Below are positions 24,201 through 36,104 of a stretch of 64,000 nucleotides of DNA, in pieces. Below the pieces are notes generated by a model. It was not told the DNA's origin. It saw only the letters and a program-made list of their open reading frames with translations, and did no database searches. The stretch covers positions 868,001-932,000 of the forward strand of contig LSAX01000011.1 of NCBI GenBank assembly GCA_001557505.1. The letters are read 5' to 3'. Positions within the stretch are counted from its first letter, which is position 1, and each line of letters opens with the position of its first letter. The stretch is from Reticulascus tulasneorum (lineage: Eukaryota; Ascomycota; Sordariomycetes; Glomerellales; Reticulascaceae). The translations under genes and the position numbers were made by a program.

Positions 24201-25327
24201 TTACGAAAGGTTGTGAGTTACGCGGCTTTTTCGGACGCAGCCAAGCAGCTGCTAGGACTAAAATGCGGCTTCCCGCTATAAATTATGGGGGTTTGAGGCA
24301 TGTCGACTGACCTTCCTCGGGGGAATGCACACATACTTCGGGGTTCGAAGCATAAATGGTTCCAGTTGCATGGGTATTCGTCGCGAAAGTTGACAGGCCA
24401 CACATGCAGAGAGAGGCGTCTGTAGCGTCGTCGCCCGGACATAGAACGGGGGCAGCATTTGCTTTCGTCCCACTGTGGCCTTATCAGGGACTAAACCACA
24501 ACAGGGAGTGTCCATGTCCAATGCCAGGCCACCAAGCGAACCTCCCCCATCCACGAGTCGTCGTGAGTGCCGACCGCCCCCAACTTGGAGGTTTTGTGGA
24601 AGTAAAATTGCTGCCGGCGACCGACCCCTGCTCGAACGGATCTTACTTACAGGGTACCCTGACTATGGGTGCAGGCCGACGAAAGTACTTTTCTTCCACC
24701 ATTTGGCCATCCCGCCGTGCTAGACGCCAATGTCGTTCACGGTTTGTTGCCAAGATCCCCCCCTAAATCAGCCCGGTTGCCAGCCACACACACCCACAGC
24801 GGATTACCTACAGCCCTTGGCTCCTAGGTTATTACTTTAGTACTGTGGGTGCAACTGCAGGCGCTGAAGATTACCTGTGCTTATCAGCGAGATTATTTGC
24901 TGGAGATCATTTCGCCCCTTCCTCCTCTCGTCGTCCCCCATAAGCCCCCCCTCCTGCCCTGCTCCCTCCTTTGCGAGCTTCTCGATCACACATCTTCTCT
25001 GCTGTGACAGTAGCAGAGTGTATTGTTCATTTCAGGCTTCTTTACGGTTCCAGTTATTGTTATTCGTGATCGCTTCAGTGCGTATCATTCCGCCCAGAAG
25101 ACTTCTTTGACAGGAGTCGTGCCAGTCTTTACTACGACATACCAAGCTTCCGCCGAGACGTCTCTAGGCTGAACTCGCACACGAGAAAACTCGCGACTAA
25201 ACACACGCAACACCACGAGACCCATTTACCTTTACCTACGGTGTTCAATCGCAATTGCAACATGCCTTTGTAACCCGGCGCGACATTTCCACAAGACTCG
25301 AACCGAGTCCTTCGCCTCTTGCGACTT
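21297..25327. other. 4-kb stretch without a supportable gene
   Basis: Nothing coding was recognised. Features seen are a (ATGG)n run near 22911-22927, a T-rich tract near 22464-22474, and a CT/TC-rich leader-like segment at about 24895-25090 in front of the DUF3405 gene. Several frames of 70-165 codons overlap on opposite strands and look like chance. Confidence 0.4.
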
Positions 25328-27822
25328 ATGTCATCTTCCTCCCCATCAGCTTCTAAAGCCTGGCTGCGCAAGACCAAATTCGCCATGTTGAACACGAAGC
25401 CCAGACGGTTCTTTACGAGCCGTGCGAGGCCGAAGGCCATGCTTTTGCTGGCTATGGCTCTCGTCACTGTATACATGCTCTCTTCTCGAGAAGCTGGCGG
25501 ATATCATGTGGTCCCATTTACACAAGAACCTTCGTCAATGGACCAGAAACCTACACCTCTACAACACGAGCCACTGCAAATGGAACCTGAATCTACAACA
25601 CTGCAGAACACGCCACACACATCAATAGCACAAGAGTCTGCTCCGCAGCCAACGTCTTTGCCATTGGACGGAGGGGAGCTGGCACCAATCGAGGAGATTC
25701 CGGAGATTGACCCCGCCGAGAAGGAGCGGCAGAGATTAAGAGAAGAGAAGGAGAAGCACGAGCAGGCTTTGAGGGATGAGTTCAGAGCGGAATATGAAAG
25801 AACTGCTGGGTAAGTAGCTCCATCCTCCAGAACCGGTGATGCATTGCCCCTAACCCCTGAATCTGTAGACAATCTAATATCAGTTCCATATATGGGAATA
25901 CCATAGCCACTCTGATAAGCAAAGGCATTCGATCGAAGGAGCATGACGCTATGCTGAAAGAGGCGCCCAAGAAGCCTCTTGGGTTTGATGCGGAACAGAC
26001 CTTTATCTACAATCCTTACCCAGAGTATAACAGCGGCGCATGGAGAGACCAGCATCGTGCGCCGTATGTGGCATGTGAGGGAGCCACTGGGGAGCCCGTC
26101 GAGGACATGGTTGTTTTCAAGGGCCACCCAAATGACTTTCCCGCAGAAAGCTTTGGGAGTTACGAGGCCTTGAACATTGATGGCAATATTTGCTTCGAGC
26201 GAGAAACTCGCCTGGGCCCCTACGGTTTCACAAAGCAATTGAACAAAGATGGGAACTCTTTGGATTGGGACGAGGTCAAATGGGGAGATCTACAGAGGAG
26301 TTGTGTGAAGAGGAACAGCAACAGGTTCGACATGAAAGGCAAGCCCAATCAATTCTTGGACTCGGTTTACGCCCGGGACAACAACACAACTGTGGATGCT
26401 TCTGCGGAGGTTCCTGCAGCTGAGAATGTCGAACAACCTCCTCTGGTCATGCCCGTCACTAAGCAGGAATCGACAGAAGAGCTGCGAAGTGAAAAGGAAT
26501 CTGGACGCCGCAAGAGGAGAGCTCCTGCTCTTCCGAAGTCTGAAAGGAATTCGACCTCGACAGTGCTCGCTCCTGAGTCCAGAACCGCCATTCTACTTCG
26601 TTCCTATACTGGCAAGAACTACACCGAAAACGATAAGCAGATTATGCGGTCGCTGGTTACTGAGCTCTCACTTCGAAGTGGAGGAGAATATGAGGTTTTC
26701 CTGTTACTCCACGTCCGGGACTCGGCGATCGAATTCTGGAATGATGATGAGACTTACCAATATGTTCTCCAACAGAACGTACCCCCGGAGTTCCATGACA
26801 TGACCATTCTCTGGAACGACGAGATCGTGTGGTCGATCTACAGTGCGTTGACTGACGAACACGAGAAGAGCGTCCACTCGGCTCAGTGGCTATCCGTGCA
26901 AACGTTCAGCCAAGAAAACCCCGAGTTTGACTTCGTCTGGAACTGGGAAATGGATGCCCGTTTCACTGGCCATCATTATGATTTCCTAGAAAAGTTGGAT
27001 GCCTTTGCCAGGAAGCAACCACGCAGAGGTCTCTGGGAGCGCAACGAGCGCTACTACATCCCTTCCCTTCACGGGGATTACGACCACGGCTTCCGCAACG
27101 ATGTTGAGTCCCGCACCCGTGGTAGTCAGGTCTGGGGGCCACCGGCGTTGCCGTTTATCAATCCCGTCGGACCCAAACCGCCGGTTGAGACGCCGGAGGA
27201 GGATGATTATCAGTGGGGTGTAGGAGAGAATGCGGATCTTATCACCGTCGGACCGATCTTTAACCCCGTAGACAGTGAATGGATCATCGGGAACGACGTC
27301 TGGGGCTACAAAGACGACGAGCATCCGTCCATCACACTTCCCCGCCGGACTACCATCGTAACCCAATCTCGGATATCAAAGCGACTTCTGGATATTATGC
27401 ATGTGGAAAACCTGCGCGGGAATCACGTCGCTTCGGAGATGACCCCACAGACCGTCGCACTTCTCCACGGTCTAAAGGCGGTGTTCGCGCCGCAACCAGT
27501 ATGGTTCGATCGACCGTGGAATGGCACATTCCTTGCGAAATGGTTCAATCCTGGGCCGAGAGGTGAGACAGGCGGCAAAGGAAGCCCGATGGGCTGGGGA
27601 AGGGAACGAAGATATCAAGGAGCTACTTGGTATTATCGTACCGAGCCCCCTGTGAGGCTTTACAACAACTGGATAGGATACGAAGACACAGGGATCGGTG
27701 GTGCAGAATGGGAGCGGAAGCATGGCCGTACATGCCTACCACCCATGCTAATTCACCCGATTAAGGATGTCAGAGAAACTCCACCTGGCTTCAAGACGAA
27801 GTTCGATTTGCCTTACGGCTAA
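25328..27822 (+). CDS. DUF3405 family type II membrane protein (putative glycosyltransferase-like)
   Basis: Two exons, 25328..25809 and 25869..27822, joined across a 59-bp phase-2 intron (GTAAGT..GTAG), give 811 residues. Residues 1-35 are basic and Ser-rich, followed by one hydrophobic helix (around MLLLAMALVTVYML), then a Pro/Glu/Gln stem and a Glu/Lys/Arg coiled-coil-like segment before the intron. This is type II Golgi topology. The lumenal part has the family hallmark YNPYPEYNSxAWRxxH and a Cys in YVACEG. Farther on there is a long block with FVWNWEMDARFTGHHYDF, a glycosyltransferase-like acidic MDAR (DxD-like) site, and WFDRPWNGTFL. The family is fungal and its biochemical activity is unproven. 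The more upstream in-frame TTG is not needed; the ATG at 25328 is chosen. Confidence 0.88.
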
Positions 27823-28616
27823 AACAATACCTCACGCCTCATGATCGACGATCCACGAATAAGCCATAAACTGGCTCAAGCTTCCTCTTACGTCTTCATT
27901 TATCACATCTAAAGGAGGCCACCAAGTTGAGAACGCTATGCACAGGATCTCTTCGAGGTTGATCACGATAACGACCCTTCTATTCATTATGAGCCATACT
28001 TGATTGAGCTCACTATTCTTTAACAAGGAGATCCACGGTCAGCGACGCAACATTTCGCCCGGATCCAACGCGGTCACTGAGGCATCGAGGGAGGATAGCT
28101 CTGTTTATCTGTATTGCAAGGCGTCAGATTATGAAGAACAACTTGTTAGGATCATGGCTGCCGATTGCCTTCCTTGAGAAGATAGGCCCAAAGCAAGCTA
28201 CTTATCAGAGCGAGGCGTTTCTTCTGGGTTGATTTCATTTGTTGGGGTATTTTTCAATGTGCCTTTTTCGCACCTTGAATCTTTGGGCATCTGCATTCAG
28301 CGACTGCATATATCATTAGAGCCTTCAAAAACCATTCACTGTACAAATCAGACAATGGCGCAAATGTCACATTTGCGTAAAAATATAATATTTTAACATA
28401 GATCCGTTCGTGTGTCTTATGGTGACTACTCTAGTAGTGATTTGGGTTTTAATGCAGACAGTGATCGCCTTCTCGTTGACCTGCATTTGAAGCGAATGGC
28501 TGCCTCTTCATGGAGGAGGAGGGTCATCCAAGTAGAGCCTCAGTGTCCTCCATGAGTGATGTGTGACATGGCCCTCGCGACCTGTAATTCTGCACCAAGT
28601 GCCCGTAATCCCCTTG
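27823..28616. other. Intergenic, convergent gene ends, with a palindrome
   Basis: The DUF3405 (+) and dCMP deaminase (-) genes converge on this 0.8-kb segment, so it should hold both 3' ends. No gene was seen. It contains the 19-bp inverted repeat listed separately, followed by a very AT-rich run (TAAAAATATAATATTTTA). Confidence 0.45.
28359..28377. repeat. Perfect 9-bp inverted repeat with one-base spacer
   Basis: Arms CGCAAATGT and ACATTTGCG are exact reverse complements separated by a single C, and are followed directly by an AT-rich tract. It could be a binding site for a dimeric regulator. A one-base loop is too small for a stable RNA hairpin at full arm length, so a factor site or chance is more likely than a terminator. 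It lies between two convergent genes. Confidence 0.6.
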
Positions 28617-29807
28617 TTAATACAACTCCATCCTCTCGAGATGAATCAGCCCATTAGGCGGCTGTCCGTATCGTTAGCAAAAGCAAACCTCTCGCTCGCA
28701 AAGGAGACTTACCGGTATGAACTGCCTCAACTGGACCCCAGCTTGGCGAAACACTGCCGCCGTCTCTGTGTCCATACTGTACCCCTGTGCATACACAACC
28801 TCCCGGATGCCAACCTGACAGATCTTGATACTACATGTCAAGCAGGGACACGTATCGCAATACAGCACCGCGCCTTCCCTGATCCTTTCCCGACCAGCCT
28901 CGAGCAGGGCGTTCTCCTCTGCGTGGATACACAGACAGGTCGCGAGGCCGACGCCCGACGAGTTCCCCGAGTTGCACCGCGGACAGCCGCCGGAAGAGCA
29001 GTTCTGCAGGCCGCGCGGGGTGCCGTTGTAGCCCGTCGAGATGACACGCTTCTCACTCCCAACCAGCACAGCGCCGACACGACGCTTCATGCAATTTGAG
29101 CGGCGCGAGGCCAGTGTGGCGAGTGACATGAAGTAGGAATCCCAGCTCGGGCGCAAGCGGTCCGGGTTGGTGAGGTTCAGCTTGCCCAGCGTAGCGTACA
29201 GGTGCGCCAAGTCCGAGGAGGTGTTGAGCAGGCGCACGGTGGCGCGAGAGATGAGCGCCTGGAGGCCCTTGTAAGGGTCGTAGAGGTGGGCGTCCGACTG
29301 CGCGACGAAGGCGTCGAGGCTGCATTCCGTGCGCGAGCTGGACTGGAAGCGGCGCCAGCGGACGGTGACGGGGGCGTCGACGCTGATGAGGATGAAGAAA
29401 GGGCGGCGGATGAAGAGGTCGAGGATGGCCTCGTTGTGCACATCCGTCGTGACCCAGCGGTCGAGCCAGCGGGTCGTGACGAAGTCGAGGAGGGCCTCGG
29501 CCGTTGGGAATGTGTGCTCCTTCGGCCTCAGGGCGAGGGCCGTCCTGGTTCCATTCGAGACCTGCCGGCTGGTCGCTGGCTTCTCATCGGCTGAATCAGC
29601 AGGCGATAATGCAGAAGACGAGGTCCCGTTCTGCTCCTGGGGAGCCTGGAGATAGAGGTGCCTGAAGCCGTGGTGGTCTGCCAGGTATTGGGCCACGGTC
29701 TTCTTGCCGGCGCAGATACCTGTGGCTCATGTCAGATGAGGTCTCATGCTCGGGTCTGAGTGGAGGGTTTTGAGCCTTTTCTTACCACCGCAGATTCCGA
29801 TGAGCAT
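28617..29807 (-). CDS. DCD1: Deoxycytidylate (dCMP) deaminase
   Basis: Zinc enzyme converting dCMP to dUMP, feeding dTMP synthesis. Three exons, 29807..29786 (only 22 nt), 29719..28713 and 28661..28617, give 357 residues. The N-terminal about 180 residues are a fungal kinase-like extension starting MLIGICGG, a P-loop-like GICAGKKT created across intron 1. The catalytic domain follows: HAEENAL with zinc ligand His273 and proton shuttle Glu275, and PCLTC with zinc ligands Cys300 and Cys303. An extra Cys/Gly-rich insert (CSSGGCPRC) before the HAE motif matches the additional metal site of eukaryotic dCMP deaminases. The last exon adds 14 residues. The P-loop has Lys where Ser/Thr is usual, so ATP binding is doubtful. 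Confidence 0.95.
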
Positions 29808-31103
29808 TTTCAAAAGCGTTCTCGCCTGATTGCGATTGAGAAATGGAAGTAGCTGGCGCAGTTGGAGGTTAACAGGGAGCTATCTAGCTGGTGAGCCCCC
29901 TTTGCTCGACGCGTTTCTGGAGGTGGCTTGTCACGTCTAAGTTGGGAGCCCCTGGGGCGTGAGAATTTCCAGCGCTGTTGGAGCGCACGTGTCGTGCCCT
30001 GTAATTGAATTCAGGTGCTGCAAGAAGGTCATTGTCGGTTCCCTGATCGTCCTCCATACCCGGGTAGATTTATCTTAATGAGCCTGGTACTCAGAGATGT
30101 AAGCATGTCAAATCTACGCTATAGGAGGTAATCTATATAATTTGGGAGCATGCCGCTTTTACTGGATTCTATATACTGAATAACTTAGTATTCCGGGTCC
30201 ACTTCTCCTGAATACATACACCGCAAACTGTACGACATCAAACAGGCCTGAACTATCTTTTCTCTCAGTCATCAACTATTCTTGTTACGTGTTAAAAAAT
30301 CCAGTTGTACAGAAAATGTAACTGCGTAGTATTACAAGAAAAGGAGCCTTGCAAAATCTTGAGGAGAACACCGGCCACTGTACTTCGGACAATGGTGTAG
30401 TCCAAGACACGCTCAAGTACCGTACAGCAGTGATGCAGGTCCTAATCACGATGGCTGAGCGTGTTGGCAGAGCAAAGAAAACATGCTCATGGTTTCCATA
30501 CACTGAAACCACTATAATGGCCGGAATTTCTAATGCTGAGGCTCCAAGGCGACGCCTACAAGGTGCGCCTTCGCACATCTAGGTGATTGTCAATTGTCAA
30601 TTTCAGTCGCGTCTTTCCCGTCCAGACGCGTTGAGTGGTTTGAAGAGGTTTAGCCGGGCTTCACCCGGCGGGACCTGCATGTCACAGCGGAATTCCAGGT
30701 GGCGCAGGTCAAGCTGAACTCCCCCACCTTCTGACTAGGCAACCTGCCGGCAACCAGCTCGTCAGACATCCGATCCCAGAGCTTCGACAAAGTCACCTCG
30801 TGACTGATGACATATCTTCGAGGACTATAAGCCGGTCGCACAGGTGACTACATCGCTGACTTTCCATCTGCCAATATTCATCGTCACTGAAACACATCAC
30901 ACGAGTTCCCGAGGTTGTCCTTGATCCGAGCGCAACCGATCCATAACCTTCATCCCCGAACTCGAACCTAGCTTTCTCCTCGGCGCAACCCTTCTTGTGT
31001 CACATTTGCAAATCCTACCTGGATACCATCTACAAATTGCTCCGCAGATCTCTTCATAATTCTCGTGACGCATCCGCATCGCGACGATCGGCCGAACGTT
31101 AGG
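29808..31103. other. Divergent intergenic region DCD1 / ATG7
   Basis: The two flanking genes diverge, so both promoters should lie here. No coding region was supportable; small frames at about 30.3-30.8 kb on both strands have no recognisable content. Confidence 0.45.
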
Positions 31104-33375
31104 ATGGCGGCACTTCAGTATGCGCCGTTCTCGTCCGAGATCGAGCTACCCTTCTACGCGGCTCTGTTCTCATCCAAACTCGAACATGACAAGCTGGACG
31201 ACTCTGCGAGGCGAGTCATCGGACAATATACGCCCGCTCTGGTAGAGCCGAACCAGAGTTCCAAGATGCAAATCCTAGGCAGAGCGCTTAGTAGCGAAGA
31301 GTAAGCCTTGCCAGCAATTGGTCCGTACTTTATTTTGGCTTTTGCTGAATTAACGTGCAAGTAGTGTCATCGAGCAACACGTTCGGGCTGATGGCTTCAT
31401 CAAGAATGTGAATACTATCGAAGACTTCAAGAACACCGACAAGCAAGCTATGCTCCAGCTTGCTGGTAAACATGTTGGTCAAAACTTACCATGCTCCTTG
31501 AGGGCTTCGCTAACTGCTTCAGATATGGGATGCTATTAAAGATGGCTCCATTTATTCCGTCCCCTCTCTCCTCTCGTCGTTCACGATCCTCTCCTACGCC
31601 GACCTCAAGAAGTACAAGTTCACATACTGGTTCGCCTTTCCGGCTCTGCACTCAGACCCCCAGTGGAAGAGAGCTGGCCCGATTGGCCGTCTGGACCCGA
31701 AGGAGAGCACTGTATTGGTGGATCGAGTGAGGACATGGACGGTTGCGAGTGACCCAAGGCAGCATGGATTCTTTCTGGCAAAGAAGGCTCGTAAAGTCGA
31801 TATCAGCGACTTCACCAAAGACGACAACAGTGACCTGCATGATCTCAATGATTCATTTGGCTACGTATGGGAGATTGCGAGCCTGGGTGATTTTGAAACT
31901 GGCTTCTTTAACAATGTTCCGGAGGAAGACCAATATGTCGGGCTCGTGGATCCATCGACGTACCCCGAGAACCCAGCCTGGCCATTGCGAAACCTACTCT
32001 GGCTCATACGACAACGGTATCGTCTTAGCAAGGTCCAGATTCTGTGCTATCGAGACGTGCACCGCAGTAGACACGAGGCGAGGAGCATCATTCTGCCCCT
32101 TGCATTGGACGGTGCTGCGACGGCAGAAGTCAGTGAAATGCCCAAGGTCACTGGTTGGGAGAGAGATACGGAAGGAAAACTTCGAGCCAGGGTTGCGAAC
32201 CTGGGAGAGTATATGGACCCAGTACGGCTGGCTGATCAGTCGGTCGATTTGAACCTGAAGCTCATGAAATGGCGTATATCACCAAACCTGGATCTCGACA
32301 CCATCAAGGCAACAAAGTGCCTATTGCTTGGAGCCGGAACGCTCGGAAGCTACGTTTCAAGAAACCTCATGGGCTGGGGTGTCCGGAAAATCACGTTCGT
32401 CGACTACGGCCGGGTTTCTTTTTCAAATCCTGTGCGGCAGCCGCTTTTTGAATTCAACGACTGTTTGGAAGGCGGAGCGCACAAGGCGACCCGTGCTGCC
32501 GAAGCACTCAAGCAGATTTATCCCGGGGTTGAGAGTGAAGGCCATGTCATGTCCGTGCCGATGCTCGGTCACCCGTTCACCGACGAGGCAAAAACGAAGG
32601 GAGATTTTACCAAGTTGCAGCAGCTGATTGATGAGCATGATGCCATCTTTCTTCTGATGGATAGTCGCGAGTCGCGATGGTTGCCGACCGTCATGGGGAA
32701 GGCGGCGGGCAAGATCGTGATGAACGCTGCGCTGGGTTTCGACAGTTTCGTTGTGATGCGACACGGGGCGGAGCCAAAGAATATTGAGCCCGACGACAAG
32801 ACGCAGAAGACGCTGGGTTGCTACTTTTGCAACGATGTGGTCGCTCCGCTTGATGTAAGCCATTCCACCCAACATACACGTGATCAATGCTAACTCTGAG
32901 GATGTAGTCACAGAAGGATCAGACTCTTGACCAGCAGTGCACAGTAACAAGACCGGGAGTCGCAGCCATTGCTTCAGCTCTTTTGGTCGAACTCCTGGCG
33001 AGCTTGCTACAACACCCGCTCAAACAGCATGCCGCTTCGCCGCAGCCGGCGCCAGGGGCAACAGCAGAGAGAGATCCACCAGATCATGCTCTCGGGCTTG
33101 TGCCGCATCAAATCCGCGGGTTCCTGAGCACGTTCCAGAACATGGTCATTCGAGGAGAATCATACCCATCCTGCAGCGCTTGTAGTCCGCCGATACTTGA
33201 AGCTTATCGAAAGAACGGTTGGGAATTCGTCAAACAAGCCTTGCAAGAAAAGGATTATGTCACCGAGCTATCTGGATTAGCCGAGGTGCAACGGCAGGCC
33301 GAAAAGATGGCTGCCGATGTTGACTGGGAAGAGGAGGAAGACGGCGCAGATGAAGGGGACGGCGAGTTGCTCTGA
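31104..33375 (+). CDS. ATG7: Autophagy E1-like activating enzyme Atg7
   Basis: E1-like enzyme that adenylates and thioesterifies Atg8 and Atg12 and passes them to Atg3 and Atg10; needed for autophagosome formation in the cytosol. Four exons, 31104..31300, 31365..31473, 31523..32854 and 32908..33375, give 701 residues, the usual family length. The intron 2 donor is taken as GTTGGT after AGKH, because it alone gives phase 0 and the expected [12 protein letters not shown] start of exon 3; the nearer GTAAAC would break the frame. The N-terminal substrate-recruiting domain is followed by the ATP-binding [13 protein letters not shown] (from residue 372) and [13 protein letters not shown]. The catalytic Cys is at 557 in QQCTVTRPG. 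The C-terminal tail is highly acidic. A CxxC-type zinc pair (CYFCND, CSAC) is present. Confidence 0.97.
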
Positions 33376-34150
33376 TATTGTTCGGACATATATCATTCAA
33401 GACCAGCAAGTTGACAGAGCTGGATACGGATTAGGGAAGGTTATGATCTTGCTACACTTTATAGCATTCGAATTATGAGAAATGGGCAATGATGAGTCAC
33501 TTGCAGCAGGGCACAAGAGTTGGGCAACGGGTGATACGGATGCAGAGCGATCGAGCATTAGGGTATAGATGTTTTTTCCCAAGGAGTTTTGGATGATGGG
33601 GCACACGTTGTTTCTATAGTTGTTTTGGATCGCCGGCGAGGGTCTCGCAATAGATGTGATTTGCTTCAACGGTGCTAGGCAAAGGGGTCTGGAACATGGG
33701 AGTGAGTAAAGGGGCAATTTGCTGTAAACCTGCCGTGCTCTTGTGGACCCCCTGATTAGCGAACTTCTCAATTGCCTGCAGCTGCGGTGAATCAGCTACC
33801 TGATTTTCGTGCTTTTCCATTGGGAACCAAGCTAGACATCTGCCGTATCACAGGCGGCCATACTGCGCTCCCCATTTATGGCTCCAGCTTGGAGGAGCTA
33901 CAGGAGTTTTACGGAGTTAACGCATAGTTGTGGTTTAACTTGGTGTTTGCTCTTTAACTCCACCAAAAATGACCAAATCTGGTTTGGCGCGTCAACAGGA
34001 TTGCCTCTTTGGGTAGGAGCAGGTCTTGGCATAAAGGCGCATTCGACTACTGCCGGTTCTCCGACTTAAACAAGATCCTACAAAGTAATCCTCCACTCTT
34101 CTTTCGCAGCTGCCAGCTCGGAGATTCCACCACCATGATAACCAGCTCTG
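33376..34150. other. Intergenic region
   Basis: This lies between ATG7 and the transcription-factor-like gene. No gene was seen; frames on the minus strand are antisense to non-coding sequence and lack recognisable content. Confidence 0.4.
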
Positions 34151-35366
34151 ATGGCAAGAGGTACAGGACAGCAAGCTAGGAGCGAGGATATTGGGAGCTC
34201 GTCTCCCGGTCAAGATGCTCACTCGCGCGGGCGTAGCACGATTCAGTTTATCCACCAAACCCGCCCCGGAGATACTGGCTCGGCCAACTTAGCAAGGCGA
34301 ACTGCTCACTCTCACGCCGCCCGCGCGGCTCATGCAAGAGCAAGGCAGCTGCGCACCATCGAATATCAGTCGAAACGGACAGCGCCTAGAACAGATGGAG
34401 GGGTGGTCGCTACACATCAGCTCCAAGGCAAGACATTGGCGCCCTCAGATGCTCATGTATCCGACGAGCAGCAGAGACTCCGGTTGCCAAGTCCCGTAGG
34501 CCCACTGGCCGCAGATAGACGAGACCCTTTTGCAAGCTTTGCACGGCGTTTGAGGCCTATAGAGCATTTCCTGTTTGATCACTGTGCGTGTTACGGCTTC
34601 TTTAGACTTCTTACCGTTCCCAGCGCGGCCCCCTGCCATATCTTCGCCATCACCCCTTTGGACGCTATACAGACATCTTGCTAATTGGATTCCACCAGAC
34701 GTGAGAGTGGTTATCCAGTATATGAATGTTCAATGCAATATAGGCAGAGCCTCAGTATGCCACCTGAACCGTATGATGATAGGACTGGTCCAGTTCGCCA
34801 TTACTGACAAGGCCTTTCTCAATGGCTTATTCCTCTCGGCCAGCCGTCACCTAGCCGGCACACATCAAAACCATGCAGTATTCGAAGAGTTGGCTCTTCA
34901 TTACAAGCTTGTATGTGTGCAAAGTGTGGGAGAGGATATCGGCCACGACTCGGCCACAATCGGTGATGGCACGGTCGCCAACGTTTTGATGCTAGCATGG
35001 GACGAGGTAAGGGAGTTGTGTTACCCTTTCGGAAGAGGTTTTTTCTTTTTTTAACTTATTGGCACTGCTCCATGATAGGTTGTGCTTCACAATTTCACGG
35101 CGGCCTGGACTCATGTGCAAGGAGCAACGAGGATGGCAGGCATCAAAGGAGGCACCCAAACTCTCGGCGTGAATGGTCTATTGGAACTCATGCTTCAGAG
35201 ATTTATCGAGAATGTGGGGCTGCTACAGGATATCCCGGCGTTAAGAGCAGATGGTGGCACAGATCTGAATTTGTTGACACGAGCAGTTCATGATAATCCA
35301 GCCCTCATGACTTTCCTACCCTTAAAGATAGGCCTGGCCGGGAAGGGTATTCTTAAAATATCATAA
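34151..35366 (+). CDS. Fungal-specific transcription-factor-domain protein lacking a zinc cluster, probably truncated
   Basis: Three exons, 34151..34583, 34699..35006 and 35079..35366, with introns of 115 and 72 bp, give 342 residues. The first about 115 residues are basic and Arg/Ser/His-rich. The block DPFASFARRLRPIEHFLFDHY, followed across intron 1 by VRVVI, is typical of the C-terminal regulator domain of the Fungal_trans_2 (PF11951) family. Later blocks AITDKAFLNGLFLSASRH, ALHYKLVCV, LMLAWDEV and GTQTLGVNGLLELML keep the family order. There is no Cys6 zinc cluster, and members usually run on for another 100 residues or more, so the C-terminus may be cut by a premature stop, or an additional exon was missed. 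It may be a regulator of the adjacent reductase and transporter, which is inference from position only. Confidence 0.65.
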
Positions 35367-35384
35367 TAAACGCATCATTCTTGT

Positions 35385-35416
35385 GGGAAAGGAAAAGGAA
35401 AAGGAAAAGGAAAAGA
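35385..35416 (+). repeat. GGAAAA microsatellite
   Basis: About five copies of a AAGGAA / GGAAAA hexamer unit follow 20 bp after the stop codon of the preceding gene. It is a simple purine repeat of the sort prone to slippage. Confidence 0.75.
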
Positions 35417-36104
35417 ATAAAACTCTGAGCTTTATTTGTTTAATGACCTGGCCTTGCTCCCCTTTGAGCTCAACCACTGAGGTGAATGGAGTAACTACAT
35501 ATTAAGATTTCAAACATGCGTGGCCATACACGAGAGGGTACATTTGATAAACATCGCAGCCTCCCGGGGTAAACCGTAGTACATGTAGTAGGACGCTCCG
35601 GTGTCACCTAGCTTGGTAAGCCATGTAAACTGTGTAGGTATGTATCACCGATCCCCTAAGTTAGTGGCTTTTACCAAAAGCCGGCTTTGCCAAGACCAGC
35701 TCCTTCCATCTTCAGCAGGCGTCGGAGTTTAACTTTATATTTTGGTCGTCGATCCACATATCAAATCCCGTCCCACCCATAGCCTCTCTATTCATTCATG
35801 GGGAGACAGCGACGGATTTAACACCAAAATCCAGACAAGACTGAAGTAAATATTGATAATCTTGTGTTTGGCAAAGCTGTTAATGCTGGTTTGTCAGACG
35901 TTTTGAAATCCTGTGAGATGATCCGAGCCAGGCCTGGCATGTGGAAGCAAGATTCCAAGTCCCTGTCCCGGCACTTACAGCCATCTATATATTCGGGGTT
36001 GCCTCCCAGGTCTTGTCCATTGCGAAATCAATACCAAATCATACATCCTAAGCATCCAAGAAAGTCAACCTTAGCAGCAAAACTTCAAACCTTTCTATTC
36101 CACC
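35417..36104. other. Intergenic region, promoter of the reductase gene
   Basis: No coding region is supportable. A short frame at 35864-36202 overlaps the start of the reductase in another frame and is a shadow. The last 100 bases before the ATG are CAAA/ACC-rich, as in fungal leaders. Confidence 0.4.

Noticed and set aside
31466..31522. Intron 2 of ATG7 starting at the nearer GTAAAC donor.
   Set aside because: It is phase 1 against a phase-0 acceptor and would shift the frame into a stop; the GTTGGT donor gives the family sequence.
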